Position numbers and translations under genes: made by a program. From Clostridia bacterium (lineage in GTDB: Bacteria; Bacillota_A; Clostridia; Christensenellales; Aristaeellaceae), in NCBI GenBank assembly GCA_017399225.1, contig JAFQEB010000004.1, forward strand, positions 15,297 to 79,296: a stretch of DNA of 64,000 nt. Direction: 5' to 3'. This document shows positions 62,841 to 64,000 of this stretch, piece after piece. The notes under the pieces were generated by a model. It ran no database searches. It saw only the letters and a program-made list of their open reading frames with translations, and was not told where the DNA came from. Numbering within the stretch: the first letter of the stretch is position 1; the number at the start of each line of letters is the position of its first letter.

Positions 62841-63003
62841 TTTTTTGTTCCTCCTAATTCGATTGGGTCTGTGACCCTAAGTAAGTTTTGTATTTGTGGT
62901 GGGGGAGAGGCTTTGCCTCATTCCTCTGGTTCCGCTCAATATCAGGCGCGGAAGTCTGCATCAGGCTATGCGCAACATTGGCGGAAAAATGGGTCGAAGA
63001 CCC

Positions 63004-63516
63004 TTACTCCTCGCCGGCCAGCTTCTTGCGGTACGCGTCGATAACGCGGACGAAGCTCGCAACGGTGTTGGACATGCAGCCGAGCAGCTTGGCCAGCAGG
63101 ACCTCGCGGCTGGGCAGATTCGCCAGCGCCTTGACGGTGTTGACGTCGATCGCCTTGCCCTCCAGAATACCACCGGTAATCTTCAGGGACTGCAGCTTGT
63201 TCTTCTCGATGAAGTCGTTGATCACGCGGGGACCGGCGACAGCATCCTTCATGGAGAACACGAAAGCGTTGGGGCCGTTCAGCAGATCATCCAGACCCTC
63301 GATGCCGACCTCCTTCAGCGCGCGCAGAACCAGGCGGTTCTTCAGCACGGTGTAGGCGACCTCCTCAGCGCGGCAGAGCTTGCGCAGCTCAGTCACCTGC
63401 TCCACGGTCAGACCGGAGTAGCTGCAGATGGTCACGCTCTGGGCGGCCTTCAGCTTCTCCACGATGTCAGCAACAACTGCTACCTTCTCGGGCTTGATCT
63501 CATGCACCTTTGCCAT
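63004..63516 (-). CDS. rplJ: 50S ribosomal protein L10
   Basis: A 170-residue stalk base protein (AKVHEIKPEKVAVVADIVEKLKAAQSVTICSYSGLTVEQVTELR). The start at 63516 has AAGGAGGTG ten bases before it; the GTG at 63528 overlaps the Shine-Dalgarno. L10 normally binds its own mRNA leader, which is present upstream. Confidence 0.97.
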   Translation of the reverse strand: MAKVHEIKPEKVAVVADIVEKLKAAQSVTICSYSGLTVEQVTELRKLCRAEEVAYTVLKNRLVLRALKEVGIEGLDDLLNGPNAFVFSMKDAVAGPRVINDFIEKNKLQSLKITGGILEGKAIDVNTVKALANLPSREVLLAKLLGCMSNTVASFVRVIDAYRKKLAGEE

Positions 63517-63549
63517 TTCTTCTTGCACCTCCTTAACGGTTTGGGAGTA

Positions 63550-63730
63550 AAAGAAAACCCTTGCATCAGGTGCAAGGGATGAGCAAAGTCATGCTATATC
63601 CATCACACCTCGGCAGGCGGGGCAGGCCCCTTTACATCCTTGCGGATACCGGCTGTCTACGGCGTCGGCCACTTCCAAAGCAAGCTTTGTAAGCGGCTTC
63701 GCTCTGCGATTCAAGAATCGCTATCGCTCG
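63550..63730 (-). promoter_or_regulatory. Ribosomal protein L10 leader with attenuator
   Basis: On the minus strand the conserved pieces GTAGACAGCCGG and GCCTGCCGAGG of the L10 leader are visible, followed by a terminator hairpin CCCTTGCA / TGCAAGGG (63578-63558) and TTTTCTTT. Excess L10 would bind and promote termination before rplJ. Confidence 0.85.
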
Positions 63731-63774
63731 TCGGGTAAAACCCGACCTCAAAGGGTTTCTTCAAAACCTAAACA

Positions 63775-63805
63775 AATATAGCACAACAAGTCTGCAATGT
63801 CAAGC
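63775..63805 (-). promoter_or_regulatory. Promoter of rplJL
   Basis: On the minus strand TTGACA and TATATT, 17 bases apart (near 63803 and 63780). This shows rplJL is transcribed separately from rplKA here. Confidence 0.8.
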
Positions 63806-63836
63806 CCCTTTTTGAAAAAAGATGGAGATTATTTGC

Positions 63837-63865
63837 TTTACAAAAGATGGGCTTTGTACTATAAT
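63837..63865 (+). promoter_or_regulatory. Promoter of the gene leaving the right edge
   Basis: TTTACA (63837-63842) and TATAAT (63860-63865), 17 bases apart. A stem CTTTGGGA / TCCCAAAG near 63881-63904 lies in the presumed leader. Confidence 0.7.
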
Positions 63866-63996
63866 AATCATGGTATACTGTCTTTGGGAGCGGGCTTCCC
63901 AAAGACGAATTGTGACAGAGTTGCAAATTCTGCGCTCTGGCATTGAAAATGATGCATAAAAGTAGTAATATACTATGTGCGAAAGGGGTTTTACCT

Positions 63997-64000
63997 ATGA
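63997..64000 (+). CDS. Start codon of a plus-strand gene running off the window
   Basis: An ATG at 63997 follows GAAAGGGG at 63981-63988 and the promoter above. Nothing of the product can be seen. Confidence 0.4.

Overview
The window reads as chromosome of a moderately GC-rich Clostridia-type Bacillota, probably an uncultured gut anaerobe. The evidence is two-subunit Fe-S L-serine dehydratase (sdaAB/sdaAA), a CIRCE-controlled groESL operon, a one-piece tmRNA, an L10-leader attenuator before rplJL, clean TTGACA/TATAAT promoters with 17-bp spacing, and spore-associated genes (GerW/YtfJ with YtfI, a PdaB-like deacetylase). Coding density is high and strand use is mixed; very long antisense ORFs are common and are shadows. 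No CRISPR array, insertion sequence, phage or plasmid gene was found.

Layout. 1-4.6 kb: a minus-strand carbohydrate ABC transporter (MsmX/MalK-type ATPase, two permeases, solute-binding protein cut by the window edge) preceded by an RDD membrane protein. 4.7-5.8 kb: HAD phosphatase and tRNA-Ser(GGA). 5.9-11.5 kb: sdaAB, a ComF-like gene, sdaAA, a GH4 glycosidase, an uncharacterised protein, and a PanE-family reductase whose promoter lies between two identical TTGTATACAA palindromes. 11.6-16.4 kb: minus-strand cluster with a NUDIX hydrolase, an AAC(6')-I-like acetyltransferase, rRNA methylase, pseudouridine synthase, GNAT, HAD-IB phosphatase and proA. 16.5-17.4 kb: smpB and ssrA, the two halves of trans-translation. 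17.4-20.7 kb: a secreted serpin and a TetM-like ribosomal-protection GTPase. 20.8-30.4 kb: GNAT, MazG-like protein, uxuA-uxuB (hexuronate catabolism), a VanZ / left-handed beta-helix / deformylase / DUF188 string, tex, and a secreted GH5 endoglucanase. 30.5-34.3 kb: DUF4153 membrane protein, tRNA-Trp, three tandem tiny genes with a double-glycine leader and Cys-knuckle core (the first one broken), and a secreted hypothetical.

34.6-45.3 kb is the most distinctive stretch: two glycosyltransferases (one GT1/UGT type), a heterodimeric BmrCD-like multidrug ABC exporter, two GNAT proteins, a chloramphenicol-phosphotransferase-like kinase and a Mef-like MFS pump. The ABC exporter is preceded by a 26-codon leader ORF and a strong intrinsic terminator, as expected for transcription attenuation. 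The MFS pump is preceded by a 15-codon leader ORF and a perfect 12-bp inverted repeat that buries its ribosome-binding site, as expected for translational attenuation. I read this as a drug-response island with two different ribosome-sensing switches.

45.3-64 kb is mostly housekeeping: dacF-type carboxypeptidase with gerW and ytfI, mtnN, an SDR, a receiver-like protein beside an SPFH/zinc-ribbon protein, an OB-fold protein, a PdaB-like deacetylase, groEL/groES, mutY, a phosphoribosyltransferase with an altered PRPP loop, DUF362, udk, a GH18 protein with a highly structured 5' UTR that pairs with its own Shine-Dalgarno, a predicted HEFLH metalloprotein, an M28 peptidase, and rplJ-rplL. A promoter and ribosome-binding site at the right edge lead into a plus-strand gene of which only the start codon is visible.
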